In this document: in pieces, positions 7,460 through 14,772 of the stretch | How positions within the stretch are numbered: position 1 is the stretch's first letter | Layout of the letters: each line of letters starts with the position of its first letter | Source of the DNA: Archaeoglobaceae archaeon | GTDB lineage: Archaea; Halobacteriota; Archaeoglobi; Archaeoglobales; Archaeoglobaceae | NCBI GenBank assembly: GCA_027038095.1 | Contig: JALVYA010000042.1 | Location: 1 to 15,102, forward strand | DNA: 15,102 nucleotides | Direction: 5' to 3' | Position numbers and translations under genes: made by a program | Notes under the pieces: model-generated | The model's database searches: none | The model's input: only the letters and a program-made list of their open reading frames with translations | Told to the model about the DNA's origin: nothing

Positions 7460-8012
7460 GGCAAACTTCAACTGCAGAAAGGCACTTGTCATTTTCATGG
7501 AATACGGGTTGAAAGACCTTATGGAACTCTACGTCAGAGGCACTCAGGTTAACTACTACTTCGTCTGCAGAACAAAACTGTGGTTGTTTTCCCACAACAT
7601 CAGCATGGAAAGGGAGAGCGACCTCGTGAAGCTCGGAGAGCTTTTGCACAGAGAGGTCTATTCGAGAAAGGAGAAAGAAGTGAGGATAGGGCCGATTGCG
7701 ATTGACGTTGTGGATAGAGGAGACGAGATAGAGATAAGAGAGGTGAAGAAATCCGATAAAATCGAGAAAGCCCACGTCTATCAAACTCTCTACTACCTGT
7801 ACTTTTTGAAGGCACACGGAATAAAGGCTAAGGGGAAAATCACGTATCCCAAGCAGAAAAAAGTAGTTGACGTTGAACTGAACGAGGAGGCTGAGGAGGA
7901 AATCGAAAAACTGCTCGGGGAAATCGAAAGCATCGTCGAAGGAGATATGCCCGAACCGGAGTACAGGAAGATGTGCAGGAAGTGTGCCTACTACGAGTTC
8001 TGTTTCTGCTGA
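7458..8012 (+). CDS. Stand-alone Cas4-family (RecB-like) iron-sulfur nuclease
   Basis: Cas4-family proteins are PD-(D/E)XK nucleases with an Fe-S cluster and exonuclease activity on DNA ends. All expected residues are seen: Cys37, His64 (GELLHREVY), Asp83 (IGPIAIDVVD), Glu95 and Lys97 (REVKK), Gln109 and Tyr113 (QTLYY), and a C-terminal cluster of Cys173, Cys176 and Cys182, with an extra Cys184. The protein is therefore predicted to be active. There is no CRISPR array and no other cas gene in the window; neighbours are priS and hel308, pointing to replication repair rather than CRISPR adaptation. The start is uncertain: no Shine-Dalgarno supports any site. ATGs at 7458, 7497 and 7521 are in frame, and the Cas4-like part begins near the third (MELYVRGTQVNYYFVC), so the first 13-21 residues may not be translated. 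The longest form is given as an outer limit. Confidence 0.85.
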   Translation: MANFNCRKALVIFMEYGLKDLMELYVRGTQVNYYFVCRTKLWLFSHNISMERESDLVKLGELLHREVYSRKEKEVRIGPIAIDVVDRGDEIEIREVKKSDKIEKAHVYQTLYYLYFLKAHGIKAKGKITYPKQKKVVDVELNEEAEEEIEKLLGEIESIVEGDMPEPEYRKMCRKCAYYEFCFC

Positions 8013-8058
8013 GTTTGTAAATTCGTGCCCGATAAAACCAAAAAACAAAAATAATGTG

Positions 8059-8068
8059 AAAATATAAC
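8059..8068 (+). promoter_or_regulatory. TATA box upstream of hel308
   Basis: AAAATATAAC has a good archaeal TATA core. Transcription would begin near 8085-8092. That is downstream of the earliest possible in-frame start (GTG at 8075), so this promoter favours translation from the ATG at 8153. Confidence 0.5.
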
Positions 8069-8152
8069 TTTGCTGTGGAATTTAAAAGAGCTGATAAAAT
8101 CGACAAAATCGAAGAGCTGGAGGAGACGGGCGGAGAAGAGAGCGAAGACGGG

Positions 8153-10261
8153 ATGTCTGTGGAGGAGCTGGAGGAGTACATTTCCAGGTACGCAGTAAAA
8201 ATTCTCAGGGAGAGAGGCGTTAAAAAGCTGTTTCCTCCCCAGAAGCTCGCAATCGAAAGGGGTCTGTTTTCAGACAGGAACATGGTTGTTGCAGTTCCAA
8301 CTGCGAGTGGAAAAACGCTCATAGCAGAGCTGGCGATGCTGAGAGAGGTCATACAGGGAGGAAAGTGCCTCTACGTCGTTCCGCTGAGAGCTCTCGCCAG
8401 CGAAAAGTACGAATGCTTCAGGGACTGGGAAAAAATCGGACTGAAAGTTGGAATAACAACGGGCGACTACGAATCGAAAGACGAGTGGCTTGGAGATTGC
8501 GACATAGTCGTCACTACGGCGGAAAAGGCAGATTCCCTGATAAGAAATAAAGCGGGCTGGATTAACAGAGTTTCCTGTCTTGTCGTCGATGAGGTGCACC
8601 TGCTCGATTCTGCAAAAAGGGGACCAAATCTCGAAATACTGATATCGAAAATGAAGGACAGGAGAATAATCGCTCTATCTGCAACGATTCCAAACGCAGG
8701 AGAGCTTGCCGAGTGGCTCAATGCCGAATGCATCGAAAGCGAGTGGAGACCCGTTCCGCTGTACGAGGGAATTTTTTACAGCGGCAAACTCCAGCTGTAC
8801 GAGGGGTTGAAGCTGAGAGAAGAAAGAGAGCTGGGGAAGGATTACACATCCCTCGTCAGGGACTGCGTTAAAGGGGGTGGACAGGTTCTCGTTTTTGACT
8901 CGACGAGGAGGAATGCTGAGAGCACGGCGATAAAGCTATCAAAGCTCAATTTTGAAAGCAGTGACGGTAAAAACCTAAGCAGAGTTGCCAGTGCCGTTCT
9001 CGAGGAGAACGACGGAGAAATGAGCAGGAGGCTCGCTGAGTGCGTTGAGAGAGGCGTGGCTTTCCACCATGCAGGACTCCTCAGCTCGCAGAGAAAGGTT
9101 GTGGAGGATGCGTTCAGATCAGGTTTGATTAAGGTGATCGTTTCAACTCCAACTCTTGCCGCCGGTGTGAACTTACCGGCAAGGAGAGTGGTGATAAAGA
9201 GCTACCACCGCTTTTCCGGATACGCGAGCACTCCGATAAAGGTAATGGAGTACAAGCAGATGGTTGGAAGAGCTGGCAGGCCGGGAATGGACGACAGAGG
9301 GGAAGCTGTGGTGGTTGTAAAGAGCGAAAGGGCAAAAAAAGAGGTTTTTGACAGGTACATAGCTGGAAGCGTGGAGAGGATAGAATCGAAGCTCGGAAGT
9401 GAGAGCTGCATGAGGTTTCACACCCTCGGCTTGGCTTCGGAGCTCAAAACTGTTGAGGGAATTGAAGAATTCTTCGAATCCACGTTTTTCTTCCATCAGA
9501 ACGAAATACCCGTGTGGTTCGAGATAGAAAGAATTCTCAGAAAGCTCGAAAACTGGGGTTTCGTGGAAACTTCGGGAAGAAAGGTTACCGTAACCTCAAT
9601 CGGAGAGCTCGTGTCGAGGCTCTACATAGACCCGATGACCGGAAATGTATTCTGTTCGGAACTCGACAGGCATGAAGAGTTCACTGAAATCTCCGCATTA
9701 CACCTGATATGCAGAACTCCGGACATGGAAAGACTTTACGTCAGGAAAGACGACGACTGGTTGGAGGATTTGCTGTTTGAAGTGTACGACGAACTCACCT
9801 ACGTTCCTTCATCCTCCTCAACCGATTTTGACTGGTTCCTCGAAGAACTGAAAACCGCATCGTGTCTGTGGGAGTGGATAAACGAGAGAGATGAGGATTC
9901 AATCTGCGAGAAGTACAGCATAGCCCCGGGAGACCTGAGGAGAATAGTTGAAACTGCTGAGTGGCTCGCAAACGCACTCTACAGAATTGCCGAATTCAAA
10001 AACCACAGCGCGAGAGGTTTCTTCAACTCGCTCATCCTCAGAATTAAACACGGAGTGAAGAGCGAGCTGCTCGAACTCGTTCAGCTGAGAGGTATTGGTA
10101 GGGCGAGGGCAAGAAAGCTGTACAGCTCCGGCATAACTGGAATTAAAGAATTGCTGGAGGAGAATGAGAAGGCCGGGCAGATTGTCGGAAAAAAGGTTGT
10201 CGAGAACGCTCTGAAGTCAATCAGTTCTTTCAAACTCAAAAAACTGAACCCAAAACCTTAA
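8153..10261 (+). CDS. hel308: Hel308 superfamily 2 DNA helicase
   Basis: Hel308 is an ATP-driven 3'-5' helicase that remodels stalled replication forks and strips lagging strands. The 702-residue protein shows the Q-motif region FPPQ, Walker A VPTASGKT (48-55), VPLRALASEKY, DEVH box (146-149), SATIPN (176-181), TPTLAAGVNLPARR, and motif VI QMVGRAGRPGMD. After the two RecA domains come the winged helix, the ratchet domain with LHLICRTPDMERL and PGDLRRIVETAEWL, and a C-terminal helix-hairpin-helix, LRGIGRARARKLYSSGI. Layout and length agree with A. fulgidus Hel308 as I recall it, whose start corresponds to the ATG at 8153. The frame can begin at a GTG at 8075, adding 26 acidic residues, but a TATA box at 8059-8068 makes that less likely. 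Only 62 bases separate the Cas4-like stop from that GTG, and a helical protein follows 25 bases after the stop. Confidence 0.95.
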   Translation: MSVEELEEYISRYAVKILRERGVKKLFPPQKLAIERGLFSDRNMVVAVPTASGKTLIAELAMLREVIQGGKCLYVVPLRALASEKYECFRDWEKIGLKVGITTGDYESKDEWLGDCDIVVTTAEKADSLIRNKAGWINRVSCLVVDEVHLLDSAKRGPNLEILISKMKDRRIIALSATIPNAGELAEWLNAECIESEWRPVPLYEGIFYSGKLQLYEGLKLREERELGKDYTSLVRDCVKGGGQVLVFDSTRRNAESTAIKLSKLNFESSDGKNLSRVASAVLEENDGEMSRRLAECVERGVAFHHAGLLSSQRKVVEDAFRSGLIKVIVSTPTLAAGVNLPARRVVIKSYHRFSGYASTPIKVMEYKQMVGRAGRPGMDDRGEAVVVVKSERAKKEVFDRYIAGSVERIESKLGSESCMRFHTLGLASELKTVEGIEEFFESTFFFHQNEIPVWFEIERILRKLENWGFVETSGRKVTVTSIGELVSRLYIDPMTGNVFCSELDRHEEFTEISALHLICRTPDMERLYVRKDDDWLEDLLFEVYDELTYVPSSSSTDFDWFLEELKTASCLWEWINERDEDSICEKYSIAPGDLRRIVETAEWLANALYRIAEFKNHSARGFFNSLILRIKHGVKSELLELVQLRGIGRARARKLYSSGITGIKELLEENEKAGQIVGKKVVENALKSISSFKLKKLNPKP

Positions 10262-10286
10262 GTTGTGTCAAAATTACTGATGGTGC

Positions 10287-10733
10287 ATGACACTCGCTTA
10301 CAGAAATACTTACCTCGAGAAAGTGGGAGAACTGATGAAGTACTGCATGGAACTGTCAAAAACCGTTGATGAAGCTTTAGACGACATAAAGAGGGTTTCT
10401 AAAGATTTAAGAGATCCCGAGCTCGTTGCCGACATGTTCAGAAACGATGCAGAAGCGATGGTCAACATATTCGTGTCGGGAGAGGTTTCGATGGACGATG
10501 TTCAGGACAACCTGAAAAAGCTTAAGAGGTATGCGTTAACCCAGCTTGCCGAGCACTACTCCATGATCATAACGATCCTGAGGGACACTCAGAAAAAGGT
10601 AAACGAGAGCATAGAGAGTACGATAGAAGAGATTGACGTTGAACTGCCGGAATCAACTTTAGAGGAAGTGAAAAAGAGCATAGACAGAGCGATGGAGGAA
10701 GTGGAAATAATAGCAAAGGAGATGCAGATTTAA
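10287..10733 (+). CDS. Conserved-looking helical protein of unknown function downstream of hel308
   Basis: I do not recognise this 148-residue protein. It is strongly charged, has no cysteine pair or nucleotide-binding motif, no signal peptide and no membrane segment. The pattern of hydrophobic residues suggests almost entirely alpha-helix, with probable coiled coil in 1-45 and again from about 70 to the end (LKKLKRYALTQLAEHYSM, then ESTLEEVKKSIDRAMEEVE). The ATG at 10287 follows GGTG at short distance and the gene begins 25 bases after the hel308 stop, so both are probably on one message. Codon use is like its neighbours. It could be an adaptor or structural partner of Hel308, but nothing in the sequence proves a link. 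A distant resemblance to PhoU-like helical bundles was considered and not supported by any motif. Confidence 0.75.
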   Translation: MTLAYRNTYLEKVGELMKYCMELSKTVDEALDDIKRVSKDLRDPELVADMFRNDAEAMVNIFVSGEVSMDDVQDNLKKLKRYALTQLAEHYSMIITILRDTQKKVNESIESTIEEIDVELPESTLEEVKKSIDRAMEEVEIIAKEMQI

Positions 10734-10780
10734 CCCAAATTTAACCGGCTTCACACTGCAAAATAAAAAATAAATTAAAA
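10734..10780. terminator. Convergent terminator region after the helical protein and acs
   Basis: The 47-base gap is very AT-rich. Read on the minus strand, just after the acs stop, it gives TTTTAATTTATTTTTTATTTT, a strong T-run terminator. The plus-strand side has only shorter T runs. Confidence 0.5.
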
Positions 10781-12736
10781 TTACTGCTCGGATATCTTTC
10801 TTTTTACCTCTTCCACAGCACTCGTGTCTTCGAGGGTTGTGATGTCTCCCACTGCTTCGCCCTTCTCTATTGCTCTCAGAATTCTCCTCATTATCTTGCC
10901 GCTTCTCGTCTTCGGCAGCTTGTTCAGGAAGTGTATTTCTTCAGGCACCGCTATGGGGCCTATCAGCTTTCTTACGTGCTGTTTGAGCTCCTTCTTGAGG
11001 TCAGGACTTGGCTTGTACCCCTCCTTGAGAACCACGAAGGCAACGGGAACTTCACCCTTCACCTCGTGCGGCTTGCCTATTACTGCAGCCTCGCTGACAG
11101 CTTCGTGTGCAACTAAAGCACTCTCTATTTCTGCAGTTCCCAGTCTGTGACCGCTCACGTTGAGCACGTCGTCAACTCTGCCAAGTATCCAGAAGTACCC
11201 GTCTTCGTCTATTCTCGCACCGTCACCGCTGAAGTAAACGAGCTTACCGGGATAGGCGCTCCAGTAAACCTTGACGTATCTGTCGGGGTCACCCCACAGG
11301 GTTCTGAGCATTGAAGGCCAGGGTCTCGTTATAACGAGCTTTCCACCGACGTTTGGCGGGCACGGGTTGCCATCGTCATCCCATACCTCAGCCTTTATGC
11401 CGGGGAACGGTTTTGTTGCTGAACCGGGTTTGAGCTTGGTTATTCCCGGCAGTGGTGTTATCAGAATCATTCCCGTTTCCGTCTGCCACCAGGTGTCCAT
11501 GATCGGGCATCTCTCTCCACCTATAACCCTGTAGTACCACTTCCAGGCCTCCGGGTTTATGGGCTCTCCAACGGTTCCGAGTAGCCTGAGAGTGCTCAGG
11601 TCGTGCCTCTTGGGCCATTCCTCTCCGAGCCTCATGAAGAACCTTATTGCAGTTGGGGCTGTGTAGAGAATCGTCACTCCAAACCTCTCGACTATGCTCC
11701 ACCACCTGTCGGGCTTCGGATAGTCGGGTGCACCTTCGTACATCAGAGTTGTTGCGCCGTTGCTGAGCGGCCCGTATATGACGTAGCTGTGTCCTGTGAT
11801 CCAGCCGATGTCGGCTGTACACCAGTATATGTCCTCATCTTTTACGTCAAAAATCCACTTTGTTGTTATGTGGGTTCCAACGTTGTAGCCTCCGTGAACG
11901 TGGAGCACACCCTTTGGTTTACCGGTTGTACCGGATGTGTAGAGTATGAAAAGCGGATCCTCGGCATCCATTACCTCCGGTTCGCATTCGGGCTTTACAC
12001 CGTACTGCACGTCATGCCACCAGAGATCTCTGTCTTCCTCCATGTTTATTTCTTGGCCAGTTCTCTTGAGAACGACCACGTTCTGAACGGATGGAGCGTC
12101 CTCCAAGGCGTCATCAACTATTTTCTTTGCTTCGATGATCTTTCCTCTTCTGTAAAAGCCGTCCATTGTTATAACGAGTTTTGCCTGAGCGTCGTTTATT
12201 CTGTCCCTCAGGGCTGAGGAGGAGAAGCCGCCGAAAACGACGCTGTGTATTGCACCAATCCTCGCACATGCAAGCATTGCAACTGCGAGCTCTGGAACCA
12301 TTCCCATGTATATCGTGACCCTGTCACCCTTCTTAATGCCGAGGTCTTTCAGGGCGTTTGCAAACCTGCAAACTCTCCTGTAGAGTTCGTAGTACGTTAT
12401 TACTCTCACTTCGTTTTCGGGTTCGCCCTGCCATATTATTGCTACCTTGTTCTTCCTCCAGCTCTTCACATGCCTGTCGAGACAGTTGTAAGTGATGTTT
12501 ATCTTGCCACCAATAAACCACTTGTAAAACGGAGGGTTGCTATCGTCCAGAACCTTGTCGTAGGGTTCAAACCATTCCACTTCGGTTTTTGCTATCTCAT
12601 CCCAGAACGAGATGTAATCCTTTTCAGCCTTTTCGTAGATGCTCTCATCTTTAACCCATGCCTTCTCTTTTATCTCTTCTGGAGGTTCATAAACCTCTTC
12701 TACCTTAAGCAGGCTGTCAATTACTTTTTTTTCCAT
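10781..12736 (-). CDS. acs: Acetyl-CoA synthetase, AMP-forming
   Basis: This enzyme converts acetate, ATP and CoA to acetyl-CoA, AMP and diphosphate through acetyl-adenylate. The 651 residues match the usual Acs size. Seen are the phosphate loop YTSGTTGKPKG (266-276), DTWWQTETG with Trp417 in the position that limits the pocket to acetate in Salmonella Acs, YFSGDGARIDEDGYFWILGR with the hinge, VDDVLNVSGHRLGTAEIE, and PKTRSGKIMRR with catalytic Lys614, the residue regulated by acetylation in bacteria. The Trp supports acetate over longer acids. ATG 12736 follows GGGGTG at five bases. A strong TATA box lies upstream, with a dyad and one copy of a 17-base repeat at the probable transcription start, so the gene appears regulated. 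It is monocistronic in this view and divergent from mtd. Confidence 0.96.
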   Translation of the reverse strand: MEKKVIDSLLKVEEVYEPPEEIKEKAWVKDESIYEKAEKDYISFWDEIAKTEVEWFEPYDKVLDDSNPPFYKWFIGGKINITYNCLDRHVKSWRKNKVAIIWQGEPENEVRVITYYELYRRVCRFANALKDLGIKKGDRVTIYMGMVPELAVAMLACARIGAIHSVVFGGFSSSALRDRINDAQAKLVITMDGFYRRGKIIEAKKIVDDALEDAPSVQNVVVLKRTGQEINMEEDRDLWWHDVQYGVKPECEPEVMDAEDPLFILYTSGTTGKPKGVLHVHGGYNVGTHITTKWIFDVKDEDIYWCTADIGWITGHSYVIYGPLSNGATTLMYEGAPDYPKPDRWWSIVERFGVTILYTAPTAIRFFMRLGEEWPKRHDLSTLRLLGTVGEPINPEAWKWYYRVIGGERCPIMDTWWQTETGMILITPLPGITKLKPGSATKPFPGIKAEVWDDDGNPCPPNVGGKLVITRPWPSMLRTLWGDPDRYVKVYWSAYPGKLVYFSGDGARIDEDGYFWILGRVDDVLNVSGHRLGTAEIESALVAHEAVSEAAVIGKPHEVKGEVPVAFVVLKEGYKPSPDLKKELKQHVRKLIGPIAVPEEIHFLNKLPKTRSGKIMRRILRAIEKGEAVGDITTLEDTSAVEEVKRKISEQ

Positions 12737-12756
12737 CTAAACACCCCAGACACCAG

Positions 12757-12773
12757 TTTTTACCTGTCTAACC
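12757..12773 (+). repeat. 17-base direct repeat, copy 1 (acs-proximal)
   Basis: TTTTTACCTGTCTAACC matches copy 2 at 12908-12924 in 16 of 17 bases (C instead of T at position 12). It overlaps the expected acs transcription start. Confidence 0.6.
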
Positions 12774-12780
12774 GTAAAAA
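12757..12780. promoter_or_regulatory. Dyad at the acs transcription start, candidate operator
   Basis: TTTTTAC and GTAAAAA form perfect 7-base inverted arms around a 10-base spacer. The site lies between the acs TATA box and start codon and covers the predicted transcription start near 12764. A protein bound here would block initiation. The left part is also one copy of the 17-base direct repeat described separately. Confidence 0.5.
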
Positions 12781-12786
12781 TCGTGA

Positions 12787-12800
12787 TATATAAATCTTTC
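12787..12800 (-). promoter_or_regulatory. TATA box and BRE of acs
   Basis: On the minus strand GAAAGATTTATATA is a near-ideal archaeal purine-rich BRE plus TATA box. The TATA core centre near 12790 predicts transcription from about 12764, giving acs a leader of roughly 28 bases that contains its GGGGTG ribosome site. Confidence 0.7.
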
Positions 12801-13028
12801 TACGTTAATTGCCGAATAAAATTAAAATATAAATATAAGCTGATACGTGTAAGCACGGGTAATACAGTATTTGATGTATACCTGCCGTTCCGACAGGAGT
12901 CAGGACATTTTTACCTGTTTAACCTGCAATCGACTTTTTGGAAGTTTTCATTTAAATATTTGACGAAATCAGCTCATGCGTTTCAGAAAGCAGAAATCAA
13001 GAGAATTTCGAAACAGAAAAGAAAACGA
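12801..13028. other. AT-rich divergent control region between acs and mtd
   Basis: The gap from the acs ATG to the mtd start is about 320 bases, and this central part holds no convincing gene. It contains AT-rich AAAATTAAAATATAAATATA near 12817-12838, which could be an extra plus-strand promoter or an activator site for acs; an imperfect hairpin CCTGCCG-TTC-CGACAGG (12881-12897); and copy 2 of the direct repeat. An 83-codon open frame on the plus strand (12783-13034) begins inside the acs TATA box and is judged spurious. Confidence 0.5.
12908..12924 (+). repeat. 17-base direct repeat, copy 2 (mtd side)
   Basis: TTTTTACCTGTTTAACC is in the same orientation as copy 1, 151 bases away, about 120 bases before the mtd TATA box. 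Unlike copy 1 it is not followed by GTAAAAA. Confidence 0.6.
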
Positions 13029-13036
13029 TTATAAAT
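13029..13036 (+). promoter_or_regulatory. TATA box of mtd
   Basis: TTATAAAT is centred about 25 bases before the ATG at 13057. This spacing predicts a leaderless mtd message starting at or beside that ATG, and places the two earlier ATGs (13035, 13039) upstream of transcription. Confidence 0.55.
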
Positions 13037-13056
13037 GAATGATCGGTAGAGCCCTC

Positions 13057-13875
13057 ATGCGAGTTTGTTTTGCCAAGCTTGGAGCTATAGGAACGGCCGT
13101 GCTTGCAGAGTACCTGCTCGACGAGAGGGCTGAGAGAGATCTGGAAGTCAGAGTCGTTACAGGTGGAGCAAAAATGGGGGAAAAAGAGGGCGAAGAGGTT
13201 GCGAAGAAAGTTCTGGAGTTCGACCCGGAGCTCGTAATTGCAATCTCTCCAAACGCAACTCTACCGGGGCCAACAAGGTTGAGGGAGATTTTGAAGGAAG
13301 CAAAAAAGCCGGTAATCGTCATAAGCGACTCTCCGGCAAAAAAGATCTGCGACAGGTTGGAGGAGGAGGGTTTCGGGTACATCATAGTTACGGCCGATTC
13401 GATGATAGGCGCGAGGAGGGAGTTCCTCGATCCCACGGAGATGGCGCTTTACAACTCGTACATAATAAACGTGCTTTCAGCAAGCGGTGCCCTAAGAACT
13501 GTACAGCTCGCGCTTGACAGGTGCATAAACAGCTTAAAGAGTGGAAAAGTAGAACTTCCCCGGTTAATCGTCGATGTCTGGACTGCTGTGGAGAACGGGG
13601 AGTTCTCAAATCCTTACGCCTTTGCAAAGGCTTTTGCAGCCTACAGCATAGCGGAGAAAGTTTCAGCCATAACAACAAAAGCGTGCTTCGCAGAAAAGGA
13701 TATGAAAAGGTACATCCCCATGGTCGCTGCCGCTCACGAAATGATGAGGTACGCCGCTAAACTTGCAGATGAAGCAAGAGAACTCGAAAAAGCGGGAGAC
13801 AGCGTTTTTAGGACCCCTCACGCAAGGGATGGAAAGGTTTTGAGGAAAAAAAGGTTACTGGAAAAACCCGAATGA
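13057..13875 (+). CDS. mtd: F420-dependent methylene-tetrahydromethanopterin dehydrogenase
   Basis: Mtd reversibly converts methylene-H4MPT and oxidised coenzyme F420 to methenyl-H4MPT and reduced F420, a step in the C1 branch used for CO2 reduction or, in sulfate-reducing Archaeoglobales, for oxidising methyl groups. Family blocks are FAKLGAIGTAVLAEYLLDER, VVTGGAKMG, ISPNATLPGP, GYIIVTADSMIGARREFLDP, YNSYIINVLSASGALR, and PMVAAAHEMMRYAAKLADEARE with PHARDGK close to the C-terminus. The frame opens at an ATG at 13039, but I chose 13057: this begins right at the family N-terminus and fits leaderless transcription from the TATA box at 13029-13036. It gives 272 residues, within the family range. 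The gene is divergent from acs; its stop codon directly abuts that of the methyltransferase on the other strand. Confidence 0.95.
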   Translation: MRVCFAKLGAIGTAVLAEYLLDERAERDLEVRVVTGGAKMGEKEGEEVAKKVLEFDPELVIAISPNATLPGPTRLREILKEAKKPVIVISDSPAKKICDRLEEEGFGYIIVTADSMIGARREFLDPTEMALYNSYIINVLSASGALRTVQLALDRCINSLKSGKVELPRLIVDVWTAVENGEFSNPYAFAKAFAAYSIAEKVSAITTKACFAEKDMKRYIPMVAAAHEMMRYAAKLADEARELEKAGDSVFRTPHARDGKVLRKKRLLEKPE

Positions 13876-14772
13876 CTACCTGCCGCTGAACTCCACGACG
13901 AGCAGGTTTCTGCCGACAGCTCTGTACCTGTAGTTTGCACCAGTAGCATCGAGGCACTCGAGTATTTCAGAAACTGCTGGAAACCTCCTGAACCCGGGTA
14001 TCAACCTGTAGTACAGCGACATCAGACTGTCTTTTTCAGGCTCGAGATCCCTGAACACCTCTGAAAACACTATTACCGTTCCATCGTAGTCGAGCATCTC
14101 TCCCGCGTTTCTCATTACAGCCTGAATGCTGTCAACGTACTGCAGGATTGAGGAACATATAACAACGTCGTATTTTCTTGCAGGTACAATTTTTGATTCC
14201 ACGTTACCTTTTTTAACGTTAACCCAGTCAAGCCTTTCAGCCTTCACCCTGTGTCTTGCTATGCTAACCATTGAGTGGGAGCTGTCAACACCCGTGTACA
14301 ACCCTTTAGAGCCGATTACGCTTCCGTAGTACACAGGAGAAACGCTACCGCACCCAAAATCGACGATTTTCAGTTTATCGCTGCCAATACCCGCTATCTC
14401 TGCTATAACCTCTCTCGAAATTCTGAAAGGCGATTCGGCAAGCCATATGTTCCAGAGGTCGGCATCTTTTATGAATCCCAGAGTTATGTTCGGGTGGTTC
14501 GGGTGAATAAGTGCAAAGTAAGAGGCTTTGTCGAACGTGTCGCAGAGGTCGAGGCATGAGACGTCTGCATTGAGACTCAAAAGCTTTAACGCTTGCTTCA
14601 AAACATTTTTGTCCACGCTGCACTTTTTCCACTCTTCAGCGTAGGAGTGGTTCGGGTATTCTGAGTGAAGCACATCCGTTCTCAGAACGAAGAAGTAAGC
14701 CTTGAGCAGCAGGTAACCGTACATGAAATCGAGGCATTTTTCAAGTTCTCTCTCGAGTTTTAAGGAAATCAT
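13876..14772 (-). CDS. SAM-dependent class I methyltransferase, substrate unknown
   Basis: Residues 130-240 form a Rossmann methyltransferase core: motif I IVDFGCGSVSP (136-146) binds SAM, GVDSS (161-165) supplies the acidic residue for the ribose, NVKKGNVES follows, and YDVVICSSILQYV (201-213) is the motif IV region. Residues 1-120 form a mostly helical domain with several cysteines (C13, C51, C73, C77) that I do not recognise, and 245-298 form the C-terminal end with YRLIPGFRRFPAVSEIL. No motif fixes the substrate; a small molecule or lipid is as likely as RNA or protein. The ATG at 14772 overlaps the stop of the upstream winged-helix gene as ATGA, so the two are translated together and probably share a task. 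The TAG stop abuts the mtd TGA with no gap. Confidence 0.8.
   Translation of the reverse strand: MISLKLERELEKCLDFMYGYLLLKAYFFVLRTDVLHSEYPNHSYAEEWKKCSVDKNVLKQALKLLSLNADVSCLDLCDTFDKASYFALIHPNHPNITLGFIKDADLWNIWLAESPFRISREVIAEIAGIGSDKLKIVDFGCGSVSPVYYGSVIGSKGLYTGVDSSHSMVSIARHRVKAERLDWVNVKKGNVESKIVPARKYDVVICSSILQYVDSIQAVMRNAGEMLDYDGTVIVFSEVFRDLEPEKDSLMSLYYRLIPGFRRFPAVSEILECLDATGANYRYRAVGRNLLVVEFSGR

Noticed and set aside
7458..8012. The Cas4-like gene as part of a CRISPR-Cas locus
   Set aside because: No repeat-spacer array and no cas1, cas2 or effector gene is present in the window.
7425..8048. 207-codon minus-strand frame opposite the Cas4-like gene
   Set aside because: The Cas4-like frame has a complete set of catalytic and cluster residues; the opposite frame has none.
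10287..10733. PhoU-like phosphate regulator
   Set aside because: Only the helical character agrees; no PhoU metal-binding motif is present.
11603..12217. 204-codon plus-strand frame inside acs
   Set aside because: It is antisense to a certain gene with full-length conserved motifs; a shadow of acs codon use.
12881..12897. Hairpin CCTGCCG-TTC-CGACAGG as a terminator or small RNA
   Set aside because: The stem is 7 bases with a mismatch, there is no following T run, and no gene ends nearby; it may at most be a protein site.
12783..13034. 83-codon plus-strand frame between acs and mtd
   Set aside because: It begins inside the acs TATA box, has no ribosome site, and its composition reflects AT-rich DNA rather than a protein.
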